From an uncultured Alphaproteobacteria bacterium (GTDB lineage Bacteria; Pseudomonadota; Alphaproteobacteria; HIMB59; GCA-002718135): a stretch of 36,622 nt of DNA. A program made the position numbers and the translations under genes. Where the stretch lies: the NCBI GenBank assembly GCA_902602845.1, contig CACKSN010000009.1:1-36622 (forward strand), written 5' to 3'. The notes below the pieces were generated by a model. That model did not search any database. It had not been told where the DNA came from and worked only from the letters and a program-made list of their open reading frames with translations. Shown one piece after another: positions 7,911-17,330 of the stretch (the first letter of the stretch is position 1; each line of letters starts with the position of its first letter).

Positions 7911-9724
7911 TTGTATTGAGACAAAAGACCATTAATTAATTCATCGTTAATTGATATTTTCTTAGTCTTAATAATCTCGTTACCAAATGCATTTTTAAAT
8001 TCAGACATTAAATCTATTTTTTTAGTAATATCAATGGTTTCTGGAATATTAATATTTTGTATTTCAGCAAAGTATATATTTTTTTCATCAGATGAAAATA
8101 TTATAGTATTTAATTTTGTATCAAAGATTTTTTCAATTAACGTGTTAGGCAAATCTTTAGAGTTTATTTCTATAATTTTTTTCTCAATTTTTTGGTTAAA
8201 ACTTGAATTTATACTAGTTAAATCTCCGCTATTGTTTTCAAATATTTCATTAGCATAATTAATTTTTTTATCTTTAATATAATCTGTAAGCACATCATTA
8301 AATACCGTCTCAATATCTTCAACAATTGAAGGATAAATCTCATCAACGTAAATTATAAAAGACGAGTTTTGGTTAAAATCAATTATATCACTTATAAATT
8401 CCTTATTTTGGGTAAATGCAGAATTTATGATTGCAGAATTTAAATCGTTAACTTCTTTTGTATTATTAGCTATTTGAGAAAAATATTTAATACTCAATTG
8501 ATTTGTTGTTGCGATTTCTTGAATTGAATCACCATCTAATATTTGTTGGCTGATTTTTAATTTTAAATCATTATAAAAGTTATTAACTTGAACATTTGTT
8601 AAAGAATCTTTTATTTCTTCATAAGCCTCATTAATTGTCAGATTCTTTTGTTTTGTAATTTTATCTAAAATTATTATATGATGCGCCAAAGTAGTTGAAA
8701 TAACTTCAGATATTTCATTAACTTTTATTGAAAAAATAACATTAGACAATTCTTCTAAAACTTGGTTATCATTTACTTCTTCAAACGAATTAAATTTAAT
8801 CTCATTTTGATTAGCGTAATCTAAAATTGCATTTTTAGATAGGCCAGTTATTTTAATTTTAAAATTTTCTGCTTCATCTTTGGATTTAAAATTAAATTGT
8901 TTAAAGCTTCTTTTCTCAGGTACTGCAAATAAATCTTTATTATTATTATAATAATCATTAATTTCATTTTCAGTTGGTGTAAATTTTTTGGTATATGAAA
9001 TTTTGTCTAAAACTAAATATGATAGATCTCTTTTTTCTTCACTCATATATTTGTCTGCATTCATTTCAAAAAAATCTAATAATTCCTGATTATTCTTTGA
9101 TATACTGTCCTTATTAAAATTTGGAATTGATATATTATTATAATTTATTTCTAATAAATCTATTTCTCTTGTTTGATTATCAAATAGTGAAATGTTTTTT
9201 GATAATTTAATTGGATATATTTTTTCAAATAAAAGATTATCAAAAACTACTGCTCTTGTTTCATAATTAATTATATTAACCAAATCTTCTATTTTAAGAC
9301 GTTGTTGTCTTAAAAAACTATTTAATGCGTCATCATCTATTTTATTGTTAAGATATAAATTAGGAAACCTTTTCTTGGTTTCAGCAGCGATAGTTGAGTC
9401 ATCTAAAATAAAGTCTAAATTATCGAATTCATTCTCAAAAATTGCGTTATTAATCAAATTCTGCAGAACTAGTTGATGTATTTGGAAAGCTCTTATTTGA
9501 TCGCCCGATAATTGCTCGCCAATCATTTGGGCAAATTGACCTATATTCATTTCTAATGCACGTGCAAATTGTGTTGTTGATATTTGAGTTCCAGAAACAT
9601 TGGCAACAAAATTATCTGAGTTAAATAAATTTGAGTATCTTGCAGATCCTCTAAAAAAGAATAAACTTGCCGCAAATAGTATAACTAGCGCTATTCCAAT
9701 CCATCCTTTATTTAATGCTCTCAT
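7907..9724 (-). CDS. ppiD: Periplasmic peptidyl-prolyl isomerase / SurA-PpiD-like chaperone
   Basis: Membrane-anchored folding factor for exported proteins. Residues 11-26 form one membrane segment (GIALVILFAASLFFF) with Arg/Lys before it, leaving the rest in the periplasm. A SurA-type N-terminal helical region (about 40-170, with SGTQISTTQFARALE) is followed by a weakly conserved parvulin-like domain (about 225-360, including TLAHHIIILDKI) and a poorly conserved tail. The 605-residue length fits PpiD. Position upstream of trpE and divergent from tpiA is the usual alphaproteobacterial arrangement. The parvulin domain is divergent enough that the protein may act mainly as a chaperone. Confidence 0.88.
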   Translation of the reverse strand: MRALNKGWIGIALVILFAASLFFFRGSARYSNLFNSDNFVANVSGTQISTTQFARALEMNIGQFAQMIGEQLSGDQIRAFQIHQLVLQNLINNAIFENEFDNLDFILDDSTIAAETKKRFPNLYLNNKIDDDALNSFLRQQRLKIEDLVNIINYETRAVVFDNLLFEKIYPIKLSKNISLFDNQTREIDLLEINYNNISIPNFNKDSISKNNQELLDFFEMNADKYMSEEKRDLSYLVLDKISYTKKFTPTENEINDYYNNNKDLFAVPEKRSFKQFNFKSKDEAENFKIKITGLSKNAILDYANQNEIKFNSFEEVNDNQVLEELSNVIFSIKVNEISEVISTTLAHHIIILDKITKQKNLTINEAYEEIKDSLTNVQVNNFYNDLKLKISQQILDGDSIQEIATTNQLSIKYFSQIANNTKEVNDLNSAIINSAFTQNKEFISDIIDFNQNSSFIIYVDEIYPSIVEDIETVFNDVLTDYIKDKKINYANEIFENNSGDLTSINSSFNQKIEKKIIEINSKDLPNTLIEKIFDTKLNTIIFSSDEKNIYFAEIQNINIPETIDITKKIDLMSEFKNAFGNEIIKTKKISINDELINGLLSQYK

Positions 9725-9741
9725 AAAATTTTGATTGCTTC

Positions 9742-9747
9742 TATAAT
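9742..9747 (+). promoter_or_regulatory. Possible -10 element for tpiA
   Basis: The 49-bp gap between divergent ppiD and tpiA contains a perfect TATAAT, 26 bp before the tpiA ATG. I see no good -35 at the right distance, so the call is tentative. A ppiD promoter must lie in the same gap. Confidence 0.3.
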
Positions 9748-9773
9748 ATTAGTTCATATAAATAAAAGTAATT

Positions 9774-10493
9774 ATGATAAAACTAAGTGATTTTTCTTCA
9801 ATTTTTATAGCAAATTGGAAATTAAACGGAAATATTGAATTTATTAATGAATATTATCAAAAATTATTACCTAATCCAAATAACTGTACAATTGTCTGCT
9901 CACCTAGCATTTTCCTGAATCGTCTAAAAAATAATAGTAATAATATTTTTTCAGGAGCACAGGATGTATCCTTTTACAATGAAGGGGCGTTCACAGGCGA
10001 GTTATCTGCAAAAATGTTATCTAATGAAAATATTAGTTTTTGCTTAGTCGGACACTCCGAAAGAAGGCAACATTTTAAAGAGAATAATGAAACTATAAAT
10101 AAAAAATCTATAAATTTAATAGAAAATAATATTATACCTATAATTTGTGTTGGAGAAACATTGCAGGAAAAAGAAAAACAAATGACGAAGGAAATTTTAA
10201 AAAAACAAATTAATGAGTGTTCTCCAATTAATTCAAACTTTGAAAATACAATTATTGCATATGAACCAATTTGGGCTATTGGCTCAGGTTTAACACCAAC
10301 ATTAGAAGAAATTGAAGAAGTTCATACTTTTATAAAAAAAATAGATACTAAATATAATAAATTCAAAGTTTTATATGGTGGATCAGTAAAAGCCTCAAAT
10401 TCAGGAGAAATCAATTCTTTAAAAAATGTTGATGGTTGTTTAGTAGGTGGAGCATCCTTAAAAGTAGATGAATTCAACAAAATAATATCTTGA
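9774..10493 (+). CDS. tpiA: Triose-phosphate isomerase
   Basis: Interconverts dihydroxyacetone phosphate and glyceraldehyde-3-phosphate in glycolysis and gluconeogenesis. Active-site features are ANWKLNG (Lys16), GHSERR (His94) and AYEPIWAIGSG (the catalytic Glu at about 164), plus the phosphate-binding YGGSVKASN and GCLVGGASL. The 239 residues are slightly short but complete. It opens the long plus-strand group and is followed 32 bp later by secG. Confidence 0.97.
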   Translation: MIKLSDFSSIFIANWKLNGNIEFINEYYQKLLPNPNNCTIVCSPSIFLNRLKNNSNNIFSGAQDVSFYNEGAFTGELSAKMLSNENISFCLVGHSERRQHFKENNETINKKSINLIENNIIPIICVGETLQEKEKQMTKEILKKQINECSPINSNFENTIIAYEPIWAIGSGLTPTLEEIEEVHTFIKKIDTKYNKFKVLYGGSVKASNSGEINSLKNVDGCLVGGASLKVDEFNKIIS

Positions 10494-10525
10494 TAATTAT
10501 TACTTATTAAATATAAGCAGAAAAA

Positions 10526-10822
10526 ATGACAACATTAATTATAATTCAGTTGATATTAGCCATAGTGCTTGTTATTCTTGTTTTACTCCAGGGATCAGAT
10601 AATGAAGGTCTAGGTCTAGGAGGAGGTACATTTGGTGGAATGATGTCTGCGCGAGGTTCTGCTAATCTTCTATCCAGATTGACTGCAATTACAGCAACTT
10701 TGTTTATGGTGATGAGTGTCGTTTTAACTATTACTGCTTCAATTGGGTCTGATAAAAATGTTTTAGAATCACTACCGTCTATTAACGAGGAAGAGACTCA
10801 AGAACCTTCTATACCAGAATAA
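10526..10822 (+). CDS. secG: Preprotein translocase subunit SecG
   Basis: Small inner-membrane subunit of the SecYEG channel. The 98-residue protein has two membrane segments (about 3-22 and 53-73) around the conserved loop GLGLGGG-TFGGMMSARGSANLLSRLTA, then an acidic tail. Position between tpiA and pyrG is the classical alphaproteobacterial one. Confidence 0.95.
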   Translation: MTTLIIIQLILAIVLVILVLLQGSDNEGLGLGGGTFGGMMSARGSANLLSRLTAITATLFMVMSVVLTITASIGSDKNVLESLPSINEEETQEPSIPE

Positions 10823-10877
10823 AATTTCAATATTTACTTGATATAGTTTATTCATTTATATATCAGGGTATTCCGTA

Positions 10878-12491
10878 ATGCATTATGTTTTTATTACGGG
10901 GGGTGTAGCATCATCTTTAGGAAAAGGGATTGCATCTGCTTCACTAGCAGCCCTTTTAAAATCTAGAAAATTCAAAATAAGAATTAGGAAACTTGACCCT
11001 TATCTAAATGTTGATCCTGGAACAATGAGCCCATATCAACATGGAGAGGTTTATGTAACTGATGATGGAGCAGAAACAGATTTAGATCTTGGTCATTATG
11101 AAAGATTTACAAATCAATCTGCTAAACAATCAGATAGTGTATCGTCAGGTAAGATTTACTCTAATGTTCTTCTAAAAGAAAGAAAGGGAGATTACCTTGG
11201 TTCAACAATTCAGGTGATTCCTCATGTTACCAATGAAATAAAATCATTTATTAATAGTGATTTAAAAAATGAAGATATTGCTATTTATGAAATTGGAGGA
11301 ACAGTAGGAGATATTGAATCTCTTCCTTTTTTAGAAGCAATACGACAAATTAGAAATGATAAAAATATTTCGTCAGCATTAATTCATATGACTTATATTC
11401 CTTATTTAAGCTCAGCAGGAGAGTTAAAAACGAAACCTACTCAACATTCAGTAAAAGAACTCCTTAATGCCGGTATTCAACCAGACATAATCATGTGTAG
11501 ATCTGAGCAACCAATAGATAAGGAATCAATCTCTAAAATATCTTTATTTTGTAATGTAAAAAAAGAGTCCGTAATTCCTGCATTGAATGCTAAATCAATT
11601 TATGAAGTTCCCTCATTGTATTCCAAATCTGGTTTGGATGAAGCCCTCCTAAAACAATTAGGTTATAAACCTAAAAATCACAAACTCAATTTAAAGCCTT
11701 GGATCGATCTTCAAAAAAAAATTAAAATAAGAAAACATAAAGTAAAAATTGCAGTGGTTGGGAAATATACAAATCTTAAAGATAGTTATAAATCACTCAA
11801 TGAAGCATTGGTACATGGTGGAATAGAAAATTCTGCTGATGTAGATATTCAATGGATTAATTCTGAAAAAGAACACAACACTAGTTTAATGAAAAAATTA
11901 AAAGTTTGTGATGGCATTTTAATTCCAGGTGGTTTCGGTATTCGTGGAATTAATGGAAAAATTAATGCTATCAAATATGCGAGAGAAAACAATATTCCTT
12001 TTTTTGGAATATGTCTTGGAATGCAGTTGGCAGTAATTGAAATAGCACAAAATGTTCTAAATATTAAAAATGCCCATTCTTCAGAATTTAAGAAAACTAC
12101 CAAATCAGTAGTTGGGTTGATGACAGAATGGGTAAATAAAAACAAAATCGAAAAAAGAGACAAAAATAGTGATAAGGGCGGGACAATGCGTCTTGGAGCA
12201 TACAAAGCTATTTTGAAAAAAAATTCTAAAATCTTTTCAATATATAAAAATAAAATAATTAGTGAAAGACATAGACACAGATATGAAGTAAATCAGAAAT
12301 TTCTATCAAAATTTGAGAACAAAGGTTATTATTTTAGTGGTATGTCTCCAGATGGATTATTACCCGAAGTGCTTGAGAGCAAAAAAAATAGATGGTTTAT
12401 AGGAGTTCAATTTCACCCAGAGTTAAAATCCAGACCGTTGGATCCTCATCCTCTTTTTGTATCATTTATAAAGGCTACGATTAATGATTAA
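10878..12491 (+). CDS. pyrG: CTP synthase (glutamine hydrolysing)
   Basis: Aminates UTP to CTP. The N-terminal synthetase domain begins YVFITGGVASSLGKG (P-loop) and continues with RIRKLDPYLNVDPGTMSP and GHYERF. The C-terminal class I glutaminase domain carries Cys379 in GICLGMQ and the His/Glu pair in QFHPEL. The 537 residues are full length. The last 8 bp overlap the start of kdsA (ATGATTAA). Confidence 0.98.
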   Translation: MHYVFITGGVASSLGKGIASASLAALLKSRKFKIRIRKLDPYLNVDPGTMSPYQHGEVYVTDDGAETDLDLGHYERFTNQSAKQSDSVSSGKIYSNVLLKERKGDYLGSTIQVIPHVTNEIKSFINSDLKNEDIAIYEIGGTVGDIESLPFLEAIRQIRNDKNISSALIHMTYIPYLSSAGELKTKPTQHSVKELLNAGIQPDIIMCRSEQPIDKESISKISLFCNVKKESVIPALNAKSIYEVPSLYSKSGLDEALLKQLGYKPKNHKLNLKPWIDLQKKIKIRKHKVKIAVVGKYTNLKDSYKSLNEALVHGGIENSADVDIQWINSEKEHNTSLMKKLKVCDGILIPGGFGIRGINGKINAIKYARENNIPFFGICLGMQLAVIEIAQNVLNIKNAHSSEFKKTTKSVVGLMTEWVNKNKIEKRDKNSDKGGTMRLGAYKAILKKNSKIFSIYKNKIISERHRHRYEVNQKFLSKFENKGYYFSGMSPDGLLPEVLESKKNRWFIGVQFHPELKSRPLDPHPLFVSFIKATIND

Positions 12492-13314
12492 TATTAATCT
12501 AAAAAATTTTTTTATATCAAATAATTCTCCATTTGTTTTAATTGCAGGTCCATGTGTAATAGAAAATGAAAGTCACTCATTAATGATTGCAGAAGAGCTA
12601 AATAAAATATGTGATGATGTTGGTATTAATTTAATTTTTAAATCTAGTTTTGATAAGGCAAATAGATCAAGTATTAATAGTGATAGGGGTATTAAGCTCG
12701 ATGAAGCATTAAAAATCTTTGAAAAAATTAAAACTAATTTTAATTTACCAATACTAACCGATGTTCATAATGAAAAACAATGTAATCAATTAAATCAAGA
12801 TAGTATTATTGATATTATACAAATTCCTGCATTTCTATGCCGTCAAACAGATTTATTATTAGCTGCAGGTAGTACAAATAAAATTATTAATATTAAAAAA
12901 GGTCAATTTTTATCACCAACTGATGTAAAAAATATTTTCACAAAAATAGAAACTACAAATAATAAAAACATAATGATAACTGAAAGAGGAACAACTTTTG
13001 GTTACAATACTCTTGTAAACGATTTTAAAGGTATAGATATTATGAAAAAATATGAGTATCCAGTAATTTTTGATGCAACTCATTCTGTTCAGCAACCAGG
13101 AGGATTGGGTGATAAAAGTGGCGGTCAAAGAGAGCATATTCCTTCATTATGTAAAGCTGCAACATCTATTGGTGTAGCTGGTTTATTTTTAGAAACACAT
13201 AATGATCCCGATAATGCCCCTAGTGATGGACCAAACATGATTAATATTAAAGAGTTAAAAAATTTATTAATTCAACTTAAACAATTTGATGATATAGCGA
13301 AAAATAATGCCTAA
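12484..13314 (+). CDS. kdsA: 3-deoxy-8-phosphooctulonate synthase (Kdo8P synthase), metal-dependent type
   Basis: Joins phosphoenolpyruvate and arabinose-5-phosphate to Kdo-8-phosphate for the LPS inner core. Motifs are LIAGPCVIE (Cys24), [23 protein letters not shown] (His200) and [14 protein letters not shown]. The Cys in GPC and the SVQxPGG-GDKSGG form match the metal-dependent class typified by Aquifex, whereas the E. coli enzyme has Asn at the Cys position. It overlaps pyrG by 8 bp and eno by 8 bp. Together with the probable lpxB tail it indicates that the cell makes LPS. Confidence 0.97.
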   Translation: MININLKNFFISNNSPFVLIAGPCVIENESHSLMIAEELNKICDDVGINLIFKSSFDKANRSSINSDRGIKLDEALKIFEKIKTNFNLPILTDVHNEKQCNQLNQDSIIDIIQIPAFLCRQTDLLLAAGSTNKIINIKKGQFLSPTDVKNIFTKIETTNNKNIMITERGTTFGYNTLVNDFKGIDIMKKYEYPVIFDATHSVQQPGGLGDKSGGQREHIPSLCKAATSIGVAGLFLETHNDPDNAPSDGPNMINIKELKNLLIQLKQFDDIAKNNA

Positions 13315-14587
13315 AATAAAAAATTTAAAAGCAAGACAAATAATAGATAGTAGGGGAAATCCAACTGTAGAATGTGATATAGAGTTTGAAAATTCTACCT
13401 TTGGAAGAGCTGCGGTTCCAAGTGGAGCATCAACTGGAGTGCATGAGGCTTTAGAATTAAGAGATAATGATAAATTCAAATATAAAGGCAAGGGAGTTTT
13501 AAAAGCAGTAGGTAATATCAATGATACAATTTCTAATGAATTAGTTGGAAAATCATTTGAAGATATTTCTTCTTTTGACGATTTTTTATTACAACTCGAT
13601 GGTACGGAAAATAAATCTAACCTAGGCGCCAATGCAACCCTTGCCGCAAGTTTAGCTTTTGCAAAATGTTTAGCTTCTTCTGAAGGTCATGAATTGTATT
13701 CTTTTCTCGGCAAAGAACATACAATGAGCCTTCCAGTTCCAATGATGAACATTATTAATGGAGGTTCACATGCAGATAACGATGTTGATATTCAAGAATT
13801 TATGGTTGCTCCTATTGGTGCAAATAATTTTTCAGAAGCTCTTCAATATGGTTGCGAAATATTTCATTCATTAAAGTCACTTTTAAAATCAAAAGGCTTA
13901 AATACAAATGTTGGTGATGAAGGTGGATTTGCTCCTAACATAAATAGTTCTAGTGAAGTCATAGAAACTGTTTTGAAATCAGTGGAGGATGCAGGTTTTA
14001 AACCTGGAAAAGATATTTACCTTTCACTTGATGTTGCATCAACTGAATTTTATAAAAATAATAAATATGATTTACAAGGAGAAAAAATTGTTTTGTCTTC
14101 TGATGAGATGATAAAATATTTAGAGAAATTGGTAAATGCTTATCCAATTTATTCTATTGAAGATGGAATGTCAGAGGATGATTGGGATGGTTGGTCAAAT
14201 TTAACATCAACAATAGGAAAAAAAGTTCAGTTAGTTGGTGATGATTTATTTGTTACAAATAAAAAAAGATTACAAAAAGGTATTTCAGAGAGTGCGGGGA
14301 ATTCTATTTTAGTTAAAGTAAATCAAATAGGAACTCTAAAAGAAACTTTAGAGTCGATTAAATTAGCTAAAGAAAATAATTTTACTACTATAATTTCACA
14401 TCGTTCTGGCGAGACTGAAGATACGACGATTGCTGATTTATCAGTTGGTGTTTCAGCAGGTCAAATTAAAACAGGATCATTGTCTAGAACAGATAGAACG
14501 GCAAAATATAATCAATTATTAAGAATTGAAGAAACATTACAAGGTAAAGCAAAGTATGCTGGATCTTCCATTTTAAATAATAATTGA
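13307..14587 (+). CDS. eno: Enolase
   Basis: Interconverts 2-phosphoglycerate and phosphoenolpyruvate. The 426-residue protein shows [12 protein letters not shown] and [16 protein letters not shown] near the N terminus, [22 protein letters not shown] with the catalytic Glu, the metal ligands in SLDVAST, YSIEDGM and LVGDDLF, the catalytic Lys in LVKVNQIGT (about 336), and [10 protein letters not shown]. Its ATG overlaps the kdsA stop by 8 bp (ATGCCTAA). Confidence 0.99.
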   Translation: MPKIKNLKARQIIDSRGNPTVECDIEFENSTFGRAAVPSGASTGVHEALELRDNDKFKYKGKGVLKAVGNINDTISNELVGKSFEDISSFDDFLLQLDGTENKSNLGANATLAASLAFAKCLASSEGHELYSFLGKEHTMSLPVPMMNIINGGSHADNDVDIQEFMVAPIGANNFSEALQYGCEIFHSLKSLLKSKGLNTNVGDEGGFAPNINSSSEVIETVLKSVEDAGFKPGKDIYLSLDVASTEFYKNNKYDLQGEKIVLSSDEMIKYLEKLVNAYPIYSIEDGMSEDDWDGWSNLTSTIGKKVQLVGDDLFVTNKKRLQKGISESAGNSILVKVNQIGTLKETLESIKLAKENNFTTIISHRSGETEDTTIADLSVGVSAGQIKTGSLSRTDRTAKYNQLLRIEETLQGKAKYAGSSILNNN

Positions 14588-14622
14588 CAGTCTCGATCTT
14601 AAATATGCTATTTATATAGAAG

Positions 14623-14934
14623 ATGAACAAATCATTAGTTTTAAAAAATAAATTTTATTTTTATTTGTCTTTTTTGTTTACTTTTTTTCTATTTGTTTAT
14701 CTTCTTTATTTTCTTGTAAATGGTGAGAGGGGATTGCTTAAATATTTCAGTCTTAAAAACCTTAATGCTGAATACAATGAACAATATATGTCCTTAAAAA
14801 AGGAAAATGAATTTTACCTAGATAGAATTAAAAGATTGCAACCAAATACTATAGATTTGGACTTTTTAGATGAGACATTTAGGAAAGTTACAGGATTTAC
14901 TTCAGAAAACGAAACAGTTATAATTATAGAATAG
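14623..14934 (+). CDS. ftsB: Cell division protein FtsB / DivIC-type septum formation initiator
   Basis: Bitopic divisome protein that would bridge FtsL and FtsQ. In 103 residues, one membrane segment (about 12-32) is followed by NGERGLLKYFSL, the family's Gly-rich junction, and then a coiled coil (about 45-70) and a short conserved tail with DETFRKVTGF. Position between eno and pdhA is where alphaproteobacterial ftsB-like genes are usually found. A TTGACA overlapping the eno stop (14584-14589) could feed it, but no well-spaced -10 follows. Confidence 0.85.
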   Translation: MNKSLVLKNKFYFYLSFLFTFFLFVYLLYFLVNGERGLLKYFSLKNLNAEYNEQYMSLKKENEFYLDRIKRLQPNTIDLDFLDETFRKVTGFTSENETVIIIE

Positions 14935-14944
14935 ATTGATTTAT

Positions 14945-14971
14945 TTGACAAAAAATCACCCTAATTATAAT
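14945..14971 (+). promoter_or_regulatory. Promoter of the pdhABC operon
   Basis: Both hexamers are perfect sigma-70 consensus: TTGACA (14945-14950) and TATAAT (14966-14971), with a 15-bp spacer, shorter than the usual 17. Transcription would begin near 14978, only about 7 nt before the pdhA ATG, with no Shine-Dalgarno sequence visible. It lies in the 50-bp gap after ftsB. Confidence 0.6.
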
Positions 14972-14984
14972 TAAAGATAATCAT

Positions 14985-15947
14985 ATGAAAAAACTTCAAA
15001 AAGCAGACTACATTAAAATGTATTCTTATATGCTCAAAATTAGAAGATTTGAGGAAAGGGCAGCTCAACTTTACGGAATGGGTAAAATAGGTGGTTTTTG
15101 TCATTTGTATATTGGTCAAGAAGCTGTTGTAGTTGGAATATTAATGACAATTGATAAGAATGACTCAGTTGTAACAACTTACAGAGATCACGGTCATATG
15201 ATTGCTAGAGGATTAGATCCAAAACGTATCATGGCAGAATTGACTGGCAGAGAAGATGGTTATTCAGCTGGTAAGGGTGGTTCAATGCATATGTTCTCTA
15301 AAGAAAATAATTTTTATGGTGGGCATGGTATTGTTGGAGCTCAAGTGCCAATTGGAACAGGTATTGCATTCACACATAAATATAATGGAGAAAAAAATAT
15401 ATGTAGAACATATATTGGTGATGGAGCAATGAACAATGGACAAGTTTTTGAAGCTTTTAATATAGCTGCTTTATGGAAGCTTCCCGTTTTATACATTATT
15501 GAAAATAATAAATATGGAATGGGCACATCTGTAGATAGAGCAGCGGCCGGATTAGATTTGTATAAAAGAGGTGAGGCATTTGGTATTCCTGGTGAGAAGG
15601 TAGATGGAATGAATATATTTTCAATTATAGAAGCAGCAGATAAAGCAGGTAAATATGTTAGGGAAGGAAATGGGCCTTATATTATTGAAGTGCAAACATA
15701 TCGATATAGAGGGCATTCAATGTCAGATCCTGCAAAATATAGAACGAAAGAAGAATTAGATAATTATAAGCAAACTGATCCTATTGAAATAGTTAAAGCT
15801 GAAATTTTAAAGAAAAAAATTGCAACTAATGATGAAATCGAAAAAATTAATAAAGATACATTAGAAGAAATAAAAAATGCTGCTGAATTTGCAATCAATA
15901 GTCCTTTCCCAAAAGACAGTGAGCTTTATACAGACGTTTATTTATAA
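14985..15947 (+). CDS. pdhA: Pyruvate dehydrogenase E1 component, alpha subunit
   Basis: Thiamine-diphosphate enzyme that decarboxylates pyruvate and, with PdhB, reductively acetylates the E2 lipoyl group. The TPP motif runs from GDGAMNNGQ (about 145) to ENNKYGMG; FCHLYIGQEAV and the loop YRGHSMSDPAKYRT are also typical. At 320 residues it is complete for the alpha2beta2 type. It is followed after 3 bp by pdhB and has its own consensus promoter. Confidence 0.97.
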   Translation: MKKLQKADYIKMYSYMLKIRRFEERAAQLYGMGKIGGFCHLYIGQEAVVVGILMTIDKNDSVVTTYRDHGHMIARGLDPKRIMAELTGREDGYSAGKGGSMHMFSKENNFYGGHGIVGAQVPIGTGIAFTHKYNGEKNICRTYIGDGAMNNGQVFEAFNIAALWKLPVLYIIENNKYGMGTSVDRAAAGLDLYKRGEAFGIPGEKVDGMNIFSIIEAADKAGKYVREGNGPYIIEVQTYRYRGHSMSDPAKYRTKEELDNYKQTDPIEIVKAEILKKKIATNDEIEKINKDTLEEIKNAAEFAINSPFPKDSELYTDVYL

Positions 15948-15950
15948 ATT

Positions 15951-17330
15951 ATGAGCACAGAAATTTTAATGCCCGCATTATCACCAACAATGACAGAAGG
16001 GAATCTCTCAAAGTGGTTAATTAAGAAAGGGGACACAGTTAAGGCTGGTGATTTGATTGCTGAAATTGAAACTGACAAAGCAACAATGGAAGTAGAGGCG
16101 GTGGATGAAGGTGTTGTTCTTGATCTTTTATTTAAAGAAGGAGAGACAAATATTCCAGTAAATAAAGCTATAGCTATTATAGGTGATCCGAATGAAAAAA
16201 TTGAAGTAAAAAAACAAGCTCCCGTGGAAAAAGTAATTGAAGAAAAGAAAGTTGAACAAAATATTGAGACAAAAATTGAGAATAAAAAAGATGATATAAT
16301 TGACACACCATCACCAAAAATAGAAGAAGATACTAATTTAAGTTCAGCAGAAATTACGATGCGTCAAGCGCTAAGAGATACAATGGCTGAAGAAATGAGA
16401 AAAGATAATACAGTTTTCATACTTGGAGAAGAAGTTGCCGAGTATCAAGGCGCTTATAAAGTAACACAAGATCTTCTTCAAGAATTTGGTAAGGAAAGAG
16501 TGTTAGATACTCCTATTTCTGAACATGGATTTACTGGATTAGCAGTTGGCGCAGCATTTAAGGGTTTGAGACCAATCTTAGAATTCATGACTTTTAATTT
16601 TTCTATGCAAGCAATTGATCAAATCATTAATTCAGCTGCAAAAACACTTTACATGTCTGGAGGACAAATTAATTGTCCTATTGTTTTTAGAGGGCCAAAT
16701 GGTGCTGCAGCACAAGTAGCTGCACAACATAGTCAGGATTTCTCTTCTTGGTATTCTCAAGTACCAGGTTTAAAAGTTATTGCACCGTCTACTCCATATA
16801 ACGCAAAAGGTTTGTTGCGTTCTGCAATATTAGATCCAAATCCCGTGATTTTTCTAGAAAATGAAATTCTTTATGGATTAAAAGGTCCTGTTAATAATGA
16901 TGTTAATTTCTCAATACCTATTGGAAAAGCAAATATAGAAAAAGAGGGAAAAGATTTAACAATTGTTACTTATTCTATAATGTTACAGAAATCGAAAGAA
17001 GCAGCATTAAGATTAAAAGAGGAATACAAATTAGATGCAGAAATTATTGATTTACAAACTTTAAGACCCTTGGATACAGAAACAATATTAAATTCAGTTA
17101 TAAAAACTAATAGACTAATCACTGTTGAAGAGTCTTGGCCATTTGGTAGTGTTGGTTCTGAAATTGCAAATATTGTTCAAAGGGATGCATTTGATTATTT
17201 AGATTCACCAGTGATAAAAGTTAATAGTGCTGATGTTCCAATGCCTTATTCAATCAGTCTAGAAAAATTATATCTTCCTCAAGTTGATGATATTATAAAT
17301 GCTGCAAAAAAAGTAAGTTATATAAAATAA
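15951..17330 (+). CDS. pdhB: Pyruvate dehydrogenase E1 component, beta subunit with N-terminal lipoyl domain
   Basis: E1 beta subunit. Residues 1-78 form a lipoyl domain with the lipoylated Lys43 in [16 protein letters not shown] Lys/Glu-rich linker (about 80-135) leads to the transketolase-type domain: [42 protein letters not shown], and the C-terminal TRPL-type segment [11 protein letters not shown] lipoyl domain fused to E1 beta is a known alphaproteobacterial trait. The lipoyl part is nearly identical to that of pdhC. The pdhC ATG follows its stop with no gap. Confidence 0.97.
   Translation: MSTEILMPALSPTMTEGNLSKWLIKKGDTVKAGDLIAEIETDKATMEVEAVDEGVVLDLLFKEGETNIPVNKAIAIIGDPNEKIEVKKQAPVEKVIEEKKVEQNIETKIENKKDDIIDTPSPKIEEDTNLSSAEITMRQALRDTMAEEMRKDNTVFILGEEVAEYQGAYKVTQDLLQEFGKERVLDTPISEHGFTGLAVGAAFKGLRPILEFMTFNFSMQAIDQIINSAAKTLYMSGGQINCPIVFRGPNGAAAQVAAQHSQDFSSWYSQVPGLKVIAPSTPYNAKGLLRSAILDPNPVIFLENEILYGLKGPVNNDVNFSIPIGKANIEKEGKDLTIVTYSIMLQKSKEAALRLKEEYKLDAEIIDLQTLRPLDTETILNSVIKTNRLITVEESWPFGSVGSEIANIVQRDAFDYLDSPVIKVNSADVPMPYSISLEKLYLPQVDDIINAAKKVSYIK
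16059..16111 (+). repeat. Direct repeat copy 1 (lipoyl domain core of pdhB)
   Basis: This 53-bp segment matches 17439-17491 in pdhC at 47 positions; all six differences are silent, and both encode [18 protein letters not shown]. The copies are 1380 bp apart. Confidence 0.85.
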
